Below, one piece after another: positions 17,122 to 25,315 of a stretch of 64,000 bases of DNA. The notes beneath the pieces are model-generated. The model had not been told where the DNA came from, searched no databases, and was given only the letters and a program-made list of their open reading frames with translations. Source of the DNA: Chitinophagaceae bacterium (GTDB taxonomy: Bacteria > Bacteroidota > Bacteroidia > Chitinophagales > Chitinophagaceae). The stretch covers positions 496,001 through 560,000 of the forward strand of contig JALHNJ010000001.1 of the NCBI GenBank assembly GCA_022843585.1, written 5' to 3'. How positions within the stretch are numbered: position 1 is the first letter of the stretch; the number at the start of each line of letters is the position of its first letter. A program made the position numbers and the translations under genes.

Positions 17122-17904
17122 ATGAAAATTCTAATTATTGAAGACGAAGAGCTGGCTGTAAAAAAATTAAGGAAAACATTATCTGCTGTAGATGAAGAGG
17201 CAATTGTAGCAGGTACTGCAGATAGTATAAAAGCTGCGGTAGAATGGCTGCAGGAAAATCCGAAGCCAGATCTGATATTAATGGATATCGAATTGGCAGA
17301 TGGCCAAAGCTTTGAAATATTTAATTTGGTAGAAGTTAAAAGCCCCGTTGTATTTACTACCTCTTATGATGAATACGCTTTGAAAGCTTTTAAAGTGAAT
17401 AGTATAGATTATTTATTGAAACCCGTGCAGCAGGAAGAACTTGCAGCCGCATTAAGTAAATACAAAAAATTAAAAAATATTTATGCCGGAAAAGAAACCA
17501 CTACGGATGGATTTAATATGGATAGCCTGGTAAAAGAATTACAACAAAAATTGCAGCCGAAGGAATATCGCAAACGTTTTTTAGTAAAGCAGGGACAGAA
17601 ATTGGTTTCAGTTGATGTGGAAGAAATCGCCTATTTCTTTAGCGATGGCCGACTTAATTTTTTTAAAACATTCGATAACAGAAAATTTGTAGTTGACTAT
17701 ACAATGGATGATCTGGAAGATATGCTAGACCCCGAAAGTTATTTTCGCATCAGCCGTTCTTTTTATGTAAGTATTGCCAGCGTAGATAAGATTGATGATT
17801 ACTTTGGTAATCGCTTAATACTCGGATTAAAGCCGGCCGTTGATAAAGAGGCATTGGTGAGTCGGGAAAAGGTTACGGATTTTAAAAAATGGATGGGAAA
17901 ATAA
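17122..17904 (+). CDS. LytTR-family response regulator
   Basis: A 260-residue two-domain regulator. The receiver domain (1-115) has the acidic pair E7/D8, phosphoacceptor D55 (LILMDIELADG), T79/T80 and K100 (DYLLKP). After a linker, the LytTR DNA-binding domain (about 145-258) shows RFLVKQGQKLVSVDVEEIAYFFSDGR and ESYFRISRSFYVSI. LytTR domains bind direct repeats, often spaced by about 12 bp. It is the output of the preceding kinase genes and the last gene of the block; the next gene starts 156 bp on. The target genes are unknown. Confidence 0.95.
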   Translation: MKILIIEDEELAVKKLRKTLSAVDEEAIVAGTADSIKAAVEWLQENPKPDLILMDIELADGQSFEIFNLVEVKSPVVFTTSYDEYALKAFKVNSIDYLLKPVQQEELAAALSKYKKLKNIYAGKETTTDGFNMDSLVKELQQKLQPKEYRKRFLVKQGQKLVSVDVEEIAYFFSDGRLNFFKTFDNRKFVVDYTMDDLEDMLDPESYFRISRSFYVSIASVDKIDDYFGNRLILGLKPAVDKEALVSREKVTDFKKWMGK

Positions 17905-17967
17905 AAATTACCGCAAATATTGTTTTAACGCACTGTGATAATTATGTCGTTTCCTATTTTTTAATGC

Positions 17968-18014
17968 GATATTATCAGTATTAGTTTTATTTATAACCTA
18001 TTACTGATATTATT
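17968..18014. promoter_or_regulatory. Imperfect inverted repeat upstream of the ECF sigma gene
   Basis: The arm at 17968-17984 and the arm at 17998-18014 are near reverse complements (core TATCAGTATTAG against CTATTACTGATA) around a 13-nt spacer. The element sits about 50 bp before the sigma-factor start and 60 bp after the regulator stop. It could be an operator or an AT-rich terminator. I cannot tell which. Confidence 0.35.
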
Positions 18015-18060
18015 TTGCAGACATGTTGTAAGTTACACCGCAAAACAACCACAGCATTCG

Positions 18061-18624
18061 TTGACAGAAATTGAACTGATACAAGGCCTGCGAAACGGCG
18101 ATGAAGCTGCATTTAAGTTCCTGGTAGACAACTACAAGGATAGGGTATTTAATACTGCTATCGGTATTGTACAAAATGCGGAAGACGCCGAAGATGTAGC
18201 ACAGGAGGTATTTATACAGGTATTCCGCTCAATCCATTCTTTTAAAGCAGAGTCCAAGCTTTCCACCTGGATGTACCGGATTACAACAACCCGGTCTCTC
18301 GATCTTTTAAGAAGCCGCAAAAGCAAGAAACGATTTGGTTTTTTACAACGTCTATTTGGTGATGGCAACGAGCCGCTGTATGAAATTCCTGATTTTAATC
18401 ACCCCGGTGTGGCGATGGACAGGAAGGAAAATGCATCGAAACTCTTTAAAGCCATCAATCAATTACCAGAAAATCAAAAAACAGCTTTTACCCTTCATAA
18501 ATTGGAAGACCTTAGTTATCAGGAGATAAGCGATATTATGCAAACCTCTGTGCCGGCCATTGAGTCGCTGATGCACCGGGCAAAGCAAAATCTCCGGAAA
18601 ATATTGGAAAAAGAAAAGGATTGA
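18061..18624 (+). CDS. ECF-type RNA polymerase sigma factor
   Basis: The 187-residue protein has sigma-70 region 2 (DRVFNTAIGIVQNAEDAEDVAQEVFIQVF then STWMYRITTTRSLDLLR) and region 4 (QLPENQKTAFTLHKLEDLSYQEISDIMQTSVPAIESLMHRAKQNLR). There is no region 1 or 3, as expected of ECF sigmas. The start appears to be TTG at 18061; no in-frame ATG or GTG occurs upstream near it, and the reading fits the family's usual N-terminus. It is followed 55 bp later by a probable anti-sigma gene and a Spy-like gene, a common Bacteroidota envelope-stress arrangement. Confidence 0.93.
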   Translation: MTEIELIQGLRNGDEAAFKFLVDNYKDRVFNTAIGIVQNAEDAEDVAQEVFIQVFRSIHSFKAESKLSTWMYRITTTRSLDLLRSRKSKKRFGFLQRLFGDGNEPLYEIPDFNHPGVAMDRKENASKLFKAINQLPENQKTAFTLHKLEDLSYQEISDIMQTSVPAIESLMHRAKQNLRKILEKEKD

Positions 18625-18679
18625 GTAGTTTCCGGTGGTCGAAGGTTTTTAGAGGGCTTAACGTCAAAAACTATGAATT

Positions 18680-19000
18680 ATGGATACTAAAAGAAATAAC
18701 ACAACAGATGAGGTTCTAAATAGCCTCGATGGTATACAACGGGCTACAACCCCAGATTTCTTTTATACCCGGTTAAAGGCCAGGATGGAAAAGGACATGG
18801 AACCGGCAGCTCCAAAATCATGGATTTTTAGACCTGTATATGCCGTAGCTGCACTTTTACTGGTATTAATTATTAATGCTGCTGTTATTTTTAAGAATAG
18901 CGAAACAAAATCGGGCAGTAATCCAGAAATTGAATCACTACAGTCTATTGCAGCAGAGTATAACCTCAATGAAACTATAACAGAGGAGGTTTATAAATAA
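18680..19000 (+). CDS. Probable anti-sigma factor (single-span membrane protein)
   Basis: A 106-residue protein with a cytosolic N-terminus (about 1-48, including TPDFFYTRLKARMEKDM), one membrane span (VYAVAALLLVLIINAAVIF) and a short acidic periplasmic tail. The topology and place just after an ECF sigma gene fit an anti-sigma factor that holds the sigma at the membrane. No zinc-binding HxxxCxxC motif is present. The stop codon shares a base with the start of the next gene (TAATG), so the two are translationally coupled. The assignment is by context. Confidence 0.7.
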   Translation: MDTKRNNTTDEVLNSLDGIQRATTPDFFYTRLKARMEKDMEPAAPKSWIFRPVYAVAALLLVLIINAAVIFKNSETKSGSNPEIESLQSIAAEYNLNETITEEVYK

Positions 19001-19485
19001 TGAAAACTCCCATAAATAAAATTCTTGCTTTTTTTACGGTTGCGTTATTAATTACAAACGTAGTGCTTGTTTATTTTCTTTGGAAAGACAAGAAATCAAA
19101 TTCGCATGGCGACAAAGGAAAATCTAACAAAGGCGATTGGATGGTAGATGAATTAAAGCTGGACGATAAACAAAAAGTACAACACAAGGAAATAAAGGAT
19201 GCGCATTTTGCCCGGTTGAAACCTGTATTCGATTCAATTACTTCGGGTAGAAGTAATCTGTATAAGTTATTAAAAGAGCCGCAAGTAAGCGATAGTCTTA
19301 TAAATCTCTATACAGAAGCTGTAGGAAAACAACAATCGCTTATTTCTCTATATACATTTGAGCATTTTCAAAAGATGAGGGCTATCTGTACTCCTGAGCA
19401 ACAAATAAAGCTGGATGAGGTAATTCAAAAGCTTGTTCAAAATATGGGGAAGCGGGGAGGTAAACCCAAGCCCGACACGAAATAA
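19000..19485 (+). CDS. Spy/CpxP-like periplasmic protein (heavy-metal-sensor family)
   Basis: A 161-residue protein with an N-terminal anchor or signal (ILAFFTVALLITNVVLVYFLW). A helical, Lys-rich periplasmic domain follows, with the pattern ELKLDDKQKVQHKEIKDAHF and a later CTPEQQIKLDEVIQKL, typical of the LTxxQ-type Spy/CpxP/ZraP family. Such proteins are ATP-independent chaperones or negative feedback elements of envelope stress signalling. It is the last gene of the sigma/anti-sigma operon and is followed by a strong terminator. No Cys/His metal cluster is obvious. Confidence 0.8.
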   Translation: MKTPINKILAFFTVALLITNVVLVYFLWKDKKSNSHGDKGKSNKGDWMVDELKLDDKQKVQHKEIKDAHFARLKPVFDSITSGRSNLYKLLKEPQVSDSLINLYTEAVGKQQSLISLYTFEHFQKMRAICTPEQQIKLDEVIQKLVQNMGKRGGKPKPDTK

Positions 19486-19493
19486 TTTTTTAC

Positions 19494-19519
19494 AAAAGCA
19501 GGTACTACCTGCTTTTTTT
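19494..19519 (+). terminator. Rho-independent terminator of the ECF sigma operon
   Basis: The stem AAAGCAGG/CCTGCTTT with loop TACTA (19495-19515) is followed by more Ts. The stop codon of the convergent small lipoprotein gene (19505-19507) falls in the loop, so the element serves the plus-strand operon. Confidence 0.85.
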
Positions 19520-19861
19520 CTTCCAGATAGTTCGTACTAAAACAGCTTCCTTGTAAAAATTGCCGCCATTGCATTGGTTATTAGCATGGCCGCCAAACCC
19601 GCCCACATCACATAAAGTATTGCAATTTTCATCTTTGATAGTGGTACTGCCATCGGCTATAATATTTCCATCGGGAAGAAAAGCATATACTGTCTTATTT
19701 TGAAAAGTAAATTCTTCAATGGCTCCAGTTTGCCAATCCGGATTATTCATATTGGCTTGTATTTCTTTTTTAATACAGGAAGCAGTGCCAGATGGAAATC
19801 CATTTTTATTGCAGGCTGTTAGCCACACTAGTAATAAAGTTATAAGAAGTACAAGTTTCAT
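19505..19861 (-). CDS. Small lipoprotein, DUF6970-like
   Basis: A 118-residue protein with signal peptide and lipobox (LLLVWLTACNKNG; cysteine at about residue 17). The mature part has a short alpha/beta domain with a run of cysteines (ASCIKKEI, ENCNTLCDVGGFGG, NNQCNGG) that may form disulfides. The start ATG at 19859-19861 puts the signal peptide at the N-terminus; the longer frame upstream would run into the acyl-CoA ligase gene. Similar small lipoproteins are common in Bacteroidota and have no known function. It follows the ligase gene by 25 bp on the same strand. Confidence 0.72.
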   Translation of the reverse strand: MKLVLLITLLLVWLTACNKNGFPSGTASCIKKEIQANMNNPDWQTGAIEEFTFQNKTVYAFLPDGNIIADGSTTIKDENCNTLCDVGGFGGHANNQCNGGNFYKEAVLVRTIWKKKSR

Positions 19862-19886
19862 ACAGTTGCTTAGAGCACCATTGTAA

Positions 19887-21671
19887 TTAAGATGCATAAA
19901 TTCTTTCAATAGCATCCCGGTATTTTTCCATCACCACTTTTCTTTTTAATGACATTTTTGGTGTCAATTCCCCGGAGTCCACACTCCATTCATGTACCAG
20001 CAATTCAAATTTTTTAACTTGTTCTACATGGTTGAAGAATTTATTAAAACTTTCTACTAATTCTTTAAATAAAGCAATCACTTTGGGATGATGTATCAGT
20101 TCTTCATTACTGCACTCAGGAATTTCATTTTTCCGGCTCCAGTCTTTTAAATTCGGGAACGAAGGAACGATCAATGCACTTACAAATTTTTTATCGGCAC
20201 CGAGCAACATTACTTGTTCTATGAAAGGAGATTCTTTTAGTTTGTTTTCTATTGCTAAAGGCGCTACATATTTGCCACCGCTGGTTTTAAAGAGTTCTTT
20301 TTTGCGATCAGTAATTTTTAGAAACTTGTTATCTATTATTACACCAATATCTCCGGTATGGTACCAGTCGTTTACAATGTCCTGTGCTGTTAAGTCCGGA
20401 CGTTTATAATAGCCCATCATTACATTGGGCCCTTTACAAAGTATTTCTCCATCTTCCGCAATTTTTACTTCTACACCCTCAATCAAAGGTCCTACGCTTC
20501 CAAACATTCTACCGCTAACTTCAAACCGATTTACAGAAATAACGGGTGATGTTTCAGTAAGTCCGTAACCCTCCATAATAGGAATACGGGCTGCAGTAAA
20601 AATGCGGATCAAACGTACCTGGCAGGCAGCACCTCCGGTTACAATACATACGATATTTCCACCCAACGCTTCTCTCCACTTCTTAAAAATAATTTTATTG
20701 GCAATGCTCAATTTTAAATTGTAGAAAGCACCCTGGTTTTTGTTGATCTCAAACTGTTCTGCAAGACTGTGGGCCCAGAAGAATAATTTCTTTTTAATAC
20801 CTGTGAGTTCATTGCCTTTCTGCATTATTTTATCATACACTTTTTCCAGCAGACGGGGAACGGTGGTAAATAAATGTGGGTTTACTTCTTTCAGGTTGTC
20901 GCCAATAGTTTCCAGGCTTTCGGCATAATAAATAGATACACCCCTGAATAAATACAGGTAAGAAACCATTCTTTCAAAAATATGATTGAGCGGTAAAAAA
21001 CTTAATGAACGTAAATCATCTCCCGGCGGAAAACAGGGGATGCTCGCATTTACATTTGAAAGAATATTACGATGCGACAACATTACACCTTTAGGAGTAC
21101 CGGTAGTTCCCGAGGTATAAATTATTGTTGCAAGATCCTCATAGTTGATTTTATCAGCAATAGGTTTTATCTGTGCTATTAATGCTGGAGTACTTAATGC
21201 CGTTACTTCTTTCCAGTGTTTTGCATTCGCTACATGTTCAAACGTATAAATATCTTTTATAGTGGGAGCTTTATCTTTTAGGCTTATTGTTTTTAGAAAT
21301 AAGTCCTCATCATTTACAAAAACAATTTTTACCTGTGCGTCACTTAACACAAACTCTAGTTCGTTTACATTAATAGTAGGATAAATAGGAACGAGTATAG
21401 CACCAATTTGCTGAACTGCCAGATCCAGCATAAGCCACTCAGGCCTGTTTTTACAAAGAATAGCAACTTTATCACGGCCTTCAGGAGTCATGTCGCCACC
21501 GCTAATACCAAGGCTTAGGAGACCTGCACTAAGATTATCTACTGTTTCTTTTACAGCAGCTGTACTGTATGTTTTCCATTGACCACCTTCTTTTCCGGCA
21601 AGCATATCCGGAAGGGGCTTTTTTTCAAGGTGATACTCAAGGCAATCGAATAATCTTCTTGGTTCTGTCAT
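19887..21671 (-). CDS. Long-chain fatty-acid--CoA ligase (AMP-forming)
   Basis: The 594-residue enzyme belongs to the ANL superfamily and activates fatty acids to acyl-CoA through an acyl-adenylate. The AMP-binding P-loop YTSGTTGTPKG is at 185-195. Further motifs are MEGYGLTETSP (A5), WYHTGDIG (A7) and ITDRKKELFKTSGGKYVAP (A8/A10), the last holding the linker and a catalytic Lys. The length and the C-terminal end (ELTPKMSLKRKVVMEKY) fit the bacterial FadD15-like long-chain group, which lack a signal peptide. It is preceded on its strand by a terminator, so it has its own promoter. Confidence 0.93.
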   Translation of the reverse strand: MTEPRRLFDCLEYHLEKKPLPDMLAGKEGGQWKTYSTAAVKETVDNLSAGLLSLGISGGDMTPEGRDKVAILCKNRPEWLMLDLAVQQIGAILVPIYPTINVNELEFVLSDAQVKIVFVNDEDLFLKTISLKDKAPTIKDIYTFEHVANAKHWKEVTALSTPALIAQIKPIADKINYEDLATIIYTSGTTGTPKGVMLSHRNILSNVNASIPCFPPGDDLRSLSFLPLNHIFERMVSYLYLFRGVSIYYAESLETIGDNLKEVNPHLFTTVPRLLEKVYDKIMQKGNELTGIKKKLFFWAHSLAEQFEINKNQGAFYNLKLSIANKIIFKKWREALGGNIVCIVTGGAACQVRLIRIFTAARIPIMEGYGLTETSPVISVNRFEVSGRMFGSVGPLIEGVEVKIAEDGEILCKGPNVMMGYYKRPDLTAQDIVNDWYHTGDIGVIIDNKFLKITDRKKELFKTSGGKYVAPLAIENKLKESPFIEQVMLLGADKKFVSALIVPSFPNLKDWSRKNEIPECSNEELIHHPKVIALFKELVESFNKFFNHVEQVKKFELLVHEWSVDSGELTPKMSLKRKVVMEKYRDAIERIYAS

Positions 21672-21751
21672 GGTGCAATCGTTAATTGTAAAAAATCAGT
21701 ATCTATAACCTAATAGACAGACAATTTAGGCAAAAACTTATAGATAAAAAA

Positions 21752-21783
21752 ACAGCCCCGTACATTAATACGGGGCTGTTTTG
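21752..21783 (-). terminator. Terminator of the serC-DUF1015-TPR unit
   Basis: A 10-bp perfect stem (CAGCCCCGTA/TACGGGGCTG) with a 6-nt loop. A run of seven As precedes it, giving a T tract on the minus strand; TTTT follows on the plus strand. It lies just after the TPR gene stop. Confidence 0.92.
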
Positions 21784-21800
21784 AAGCGATATTTTTTAAG

Positions 21801-22817
21801 CTAGTTGACTTGGTAATATTGTCCCTGCGGCATTTTGAAAATCCTGCTACGTTGAAAGGCATTAAAACCATTGTATTCCTCAGCATTTGTTTTTGTCCAG
21901 TTCTCGTAAGCTGCCAGGTTTTCTGAAGCACCAAACAGCCATTGGTTATAGGCTGTAAACATTCCTTCAGATATTAATTGCCGATGATAATCAAACAACC
22001 GGAAAGGATATCGCACAGCATTGGTAGCAAACCAATCAAGTATAAAACGGGTACGTATCATTGTCAATGTTTCAGTGGTAACGCCTTTGCTTGTTTGGGA
22101 TGCCTGTTTATTCATTGACTGTAAAAAAGATATTGCAAATGGGCTTTTGTTATTTTCCTCACCTTTCATCAAATCTGGATTGCTGAATAATTTTTCTTTA
22201 TAGCCTTGTAATAAATATTGTTTCATGGCAGCACCTCTTTCTCCCAGGCTTTCCATATTTATAAATATTTCTCCATATATCAAACTCCATACTTTATCTT
22301 TTGTATAGAAATAATGCATGGCAGCATTGTAATAATTACCACTATAACCAGGGTCTATTTTAATTCCGTTCTCCCAATAGTTTATAGCTGAATAATCTTT
22401 TACAGCCCATAAAAGCTCCCCATATTCACTATGCAGGGGGCCACTTTTTGGAAATTTTTTTAATGCCTTTTTGTACATTTTATCGCATTCTTTTACCATT
22501 TCCAGCGCCTTATATACATTACCGGCTATTTGGTAAGAAACAACATCTGCATCATCTCTTTCAATGAGTGCTTCTGCTCCTTCTAATGCTTTTACGTAGT
22601 CTTTTTTCAAATAATAACTCATCACCAGGTCTTTCTGCATTTCCAGGTTTTTAGTATCCTGCTGCAATGCCCTGATTAAAATAAGAATAGCATTGTCGTA
22701 ATCGCCGGAACGCATAAATATTCTTGCATTTTCATGCATAGTTTTCGGATGATCGGGTTGTGCAAAGGAGATACATGCAACTGACAAAACCGCTATTAGA
22801 GAAAGAATTTTTTTCAT
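21801..22817 (-). CDS. Exported tetratricopeptide-repeat protein
   Basis: A 338-residue protein with a signal peptide (MKKILSLIAVLSVACISFAQ). TPR-like helix pairs follow, e.g. ARIFMRSGDYDNAILILIRALQQD, YYLKKDYVKALEGAEALIE, NVYKALEMVKECDKMYKKALKKFP and GELLWAVKDYSAINYWENGIKIDPG. The C-terminal third has no repeat and includes WLFGASENLAAYENW. I chose the ATG at 22815-22817 because it begins a good signal peptide; an in-frame upstream ATG would add 20 unlikely residues. It is the last gene after serC and DUF1015, 78 bp downstream of the latter. Role unknown; probably a periplasmic scaffold. Confidence 0.82.
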   Translation of the reverse strand: MKKILSLIAVLSVACISFAQPDHPKTMHENARIFMRSGDYDNAILILIRALQQDTKNLEMQKDLVMSYYLKKDYVKALEGAEALIERDDADVVSYQIAGNVYKALEMVKECDKMYKKALKKFPKSGPLHSEYGELLWAVKDYSAINYWENGIKIDPGYSGNYYNAAMHYFYTKDKVWSLIYGEIFINMESLGERGAAMKQYLLQGYKEKLFSNPDLMKGEENNKSPFAISFLQSMNKQASQTSKGVTTETLTMIRTRFILDWFATNAVRYPFRLFDYHRQLISEGMFTAYNQWLFGASENLAAYENWTKTNAEEYNGFNAFQRSRIFKMPQGQYYQVN

Positions 22818-22895
22818 ACTATAAATTAAAAAAGAAGAGACGCTGTTAAAACGTCCCGTGTTGCAAAATAACAACAATTTTGAGCAAGCAGACTG

Positions 22896-24116
22896 TTAAA
22901 TAAGATGTGTAAGCAGTCCATCCCGAAGCTTTGGCTCAAACCAGGTACTTTTAGGCGGCATCACATTTCCACTGTCTGCTATATCAAATAACTGCTCGAT
23001 AGTGACCGGGTACAAACTAAATGCCACTTTCATTTCCCCACTGTTCACTCTTTTCTCTAATTCCTCTAATCCACGTATACCACCCACAAAGTCAATTCGT
23101 TTGTCGGTTCGCTGGTCCTTTATATCAAGAAATTTTTTAAGCACATTATTAGATAGAATGGTAATATCAAGCACACCAATAGGATCTGTTGTATAGGTAT
23201 TGGCCCTTGAAGTTAGTATGTACCATTTCCCATCGAGGTACATGCCAAACTCATGCAGTTGCGAAGGTTTTACTGGTTCAGTACTTAGAGTTATGTAGAA
23301 ATCTTCTTGTAAATTTCCCAATAGTTTCTCTGCTGTGAGTCCATTTAAATCTTTTACTACACGGTTATAGTCTAAGATGGCTAACTGGCTGGCAGGAAAA
23401 ATAGTAGTCAAAAAATATTTTGCATCTGCACTATCCGATAATTGCTTACTTACTTTGGCAGCAGAAGCAGCCCGGTGGTGCCCATCAGCAATATAGGTAA
23501 GCGGAACATTTTCTTTGAAGAGTTGTGTAATAGTTCTTACGGCAATTTCCATATCCACAATCCAGATGGTATGTTTTATGCCATCTGCGGCAATAAAATC
23601 GTAAACGGGTTTGTTGGAAGTTTTCCAATCATTGATCAGGGCATTTAGTTCCTTAACATCTCTATAAGCTAAAAAAACATTGCCTGTTTGTGCCCGTATA
23701 GCAAGCATATGGTCAATTCTGTCCTTCTCTTTTTCTGGCCGAGTAAATTCATGCTTCTTAATAACATCATTAAAATAGTCATCAACTGATGATGCACATA
23801 CGAGTCCTGTTTGACTGCGGCCATTCATTACTAATTGATAAATATAATAGCAAGGTTTATCTTCTTTTATTAAGATACCATTGGTAATTAAGTTGTAGAG
23901 ATTTTCTTTTGCTTTTGCATATACCGGTGTACTGTGTATATCAATATCAACTGGTAAATCAATTTCTGATTTGGTAACGTGTAAAAAAGAATAGGGATTA
24001 TTTCCTGCTTCTATTCTTGCTTCTTCGCTATTTAAGACATCGTATGGTCTTGAGGCCACTTGTTTCGCCATTGCTGGCTGTGGTCGTAATGATTGGAAAG
24101 GTTTAATGATTGCCAT
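22896..24116 (-). CDS. DUF1015 family protein
   Basis: The 406-residue soluble protein matches the DUF1015 family: an N-terminal IIKPFQSLRPQ, ASRPYDVLNSEEAR, NPYSFLHVTKSEID, and the conserved YIADGHHRAASA with paired histidines. A DYNRVVKDLNGL segment follows. In Bacteroidota this gene is usually found with serC and often serA, which has led to guesses about a link to serine metabolism; its biochemical activity is not established to my knowledge. Here it follows serC directly, 38 bp downstream, with no serA between. Confidence 0.9.
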   Translation of the reverse strand: MAIIKPFQSLRPQPAMAKQVASRPYDVLNSEEARIEAGNNPYSFLHVTKSEIDLPVDIDIHSTPVYAKAKENLYNLITNGILIKEDKPCYYIYQLVMNGRSQTGLVCASSVDDYFNDVIKKHEFTRPEKEKDRIDHMLAIRAQTGNVFLAYRDVKELNALINDWKTSNKPVYDFIAADGIKHTIWIVDMEIAVRTITQLFKENVPLTYIADGHHRAASAAKVSKQLSDSADAKYFLTTIFPASQLAILDYNRVVKDLNGLTAEKLLGNLQEDFYITLSTEPVKPSQLHEFGMYLDGKWYILTSRANTYTTDPIGVLDITILSNNVLKKFLDIKDQRTDKRIDFVGGIRGLEELEKRVNSGEMKVAFSLYPVTIEQLFDIADSGNVMPPKSTWFEPKLRDGLLTHLI

Positions 24117-24154
24117 TTTTTTGAATGTTTATCCTTGGTGGTATAAATTAATTA

Positions 24155-25225
24155 TTATGATTTTGTTTGTGCAAAATGTTTCATGAGATCCGTAATTGCT
24201 TTTACACTTTCCACTGTTAATGCATTATACATGGAAACACGGAAACCGCCTACACTGCGATGGCCTTTTACGCCAATCATATTTTCTTTTTTGCAAGATT
24301 CAAGGAATTCTTTTTCCAATTCCGGGTTATCCATTACAAAAACGGCATTCATTTTACTGCGGTCTTCCTTTGCTACTGGCCCTTTGAAAATGGGTAATGA
24401 ATCAAGAGTTGAATAAAACAGCGATGCTTTTTCCTCATTCAATTGTTCAATTTTTGCTAAACCACCCATTTTTTTCAACCAACGTAACGTAAGCATGGCT
24501 ACATATACCGCAAAAACCGGCGGCGTATTCAACATGCTTTCTTCTTTGATATGATTACGATAATCAAGCATGCTGGGAATGGCTCTTTCAACTTTCCCTA
24601 AAATATTTTTATTGATCACAACAAGATTTACTCCTGCTGCACCCATGTTTTTTTGAGCACCGGCATATATCAGATCAAACTTATTAAAATCAAGCCGACG
24701 GCTTAATATATCACTACTCATATCTGCAATTAACGGAACTCCGCAATCGTAAGGAATATTATGCCATTGAGTGCCAGCAATAGTTTCGTTAGAAGTAATA
24801 TGTAAATAAACTGCTGTAGGAATAACAGAAAGTTTATTTGGAATGCTTGTATAATTATCTTCTTTAGAAGAACCGGCAATTTCTACATGGCCAAATAATT
24901 TTGCTTCTTTTATTGCTTTGCCCGCCCAGGTACCTGTTTCAGTATAAGCAGCAATACCGTTTTCTGTGAGCAGGTTCATCGGTATTTGCATAAACTGTGT
25001 GGTAGCACCACCATGCAGAAATAATACTTCATGGTCATTATCCAAATTCATTAGTTCTTTCACTAATTCTCTTGCTTCATTCATTACATTTTCAAAAGGT
25101 GGCGTTCGATGGCCGATTTCAAGAATAGATAATCCGGAGTTGTTAAAATTGAGAATTGATTGGCTGGCTTCTTCAAATACTTCTTTTGGTAGAACGGAAG
25201 GCCCTGCATTAAAATTATGAACCAT
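24155..25225 (-). CDS. serC: Phosphoserine aminotransferase
   Basis: The 356-residue PLP enzyme converts 3-phosphohydroxypyruvate and glutamate to phosphoserine (and serves pyridoxal-phosphate synthesis in some bacteria). The N-terminus HNFNAGPSVLPKEV and the segment FLHGGATTQFMQIPMNLL are characteristic. The PLP-binding Lys is in YAGAQKNMGAAGV, and the C-terminal GHRSVGGFRVSMYNALT is the family's substrate-binding end. Length is normal for SerC. It is the first gene of a serC-DUF1015-TPR unit that ends at the terminator near 21.77 kb. Confidence 0.96.
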   Translation of the reverse strand: MVHNFNAGPSVLPKEVFEEASQSILNFNNSGLSILEIGHRTPPFENVMNEARELVKELMNLDNDHEVLFLHGGATTQFMQIPMNLLTENGIAAYTETGTWAGKAIKEAKLFGHVEIAGSSKEDNYTSIPNKLSVIPTAVYLHITSNETIAGTQWHNIPYDCGVPLIADMSSDILSRRLDFNKFDLIYAGAQKNMGAAGVNLVVINKNILGKVERAIPSMLDYRNHIKEESMLNTPPVFAVYVAMLTLRWLKKMGGLAKIEQLNEEKASLFYSTLDSLPIFKGPVAKEDRSKMNAVFVMDNPELEKEFLESCKKENMIGVKGHRSVGGFRVSMYNALTVESVKAITDLMKHFAQTKS

Positions 25226-25260
25226 GGCGCAAAGGTATTGATTGAAGGTTTTTCTTAATA

Positions 25261-25291
25261 AAAAAAGTCCCGCCTTTTTAAAGCGGGACTT
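25261..25291 (-). terminator. Terminator of the giant T9SS protein gene
   Basis: A 9-bp perfect stem AAGTCCCGC/GCGGGACTT (25265-25273 and 25283-25291) has an A run before it that becomes a T tract on the minus strand. It lies 25 bp beyond the stop of the T9SS gene. Confidence 0.9.
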
Positions 25292-25315
25292 GTGTCATAA
25301 ATTATATGATTTTTC

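Noticed and set aside
11828-17904. Defence island or phage-related cluster
   Set aside because: The genes have only sensor, kinase and regulator domains; no nuclease, toxin, integrase or phage gene is present.
19862-19915. An upstream start for the small lipoprotein gene that overlaps the acyl-CoA ligase gene
   Set aside because: The added residues would hide the signal peptide and lipobox; the ATG at 19861 begins a normal lipoprotein signal.
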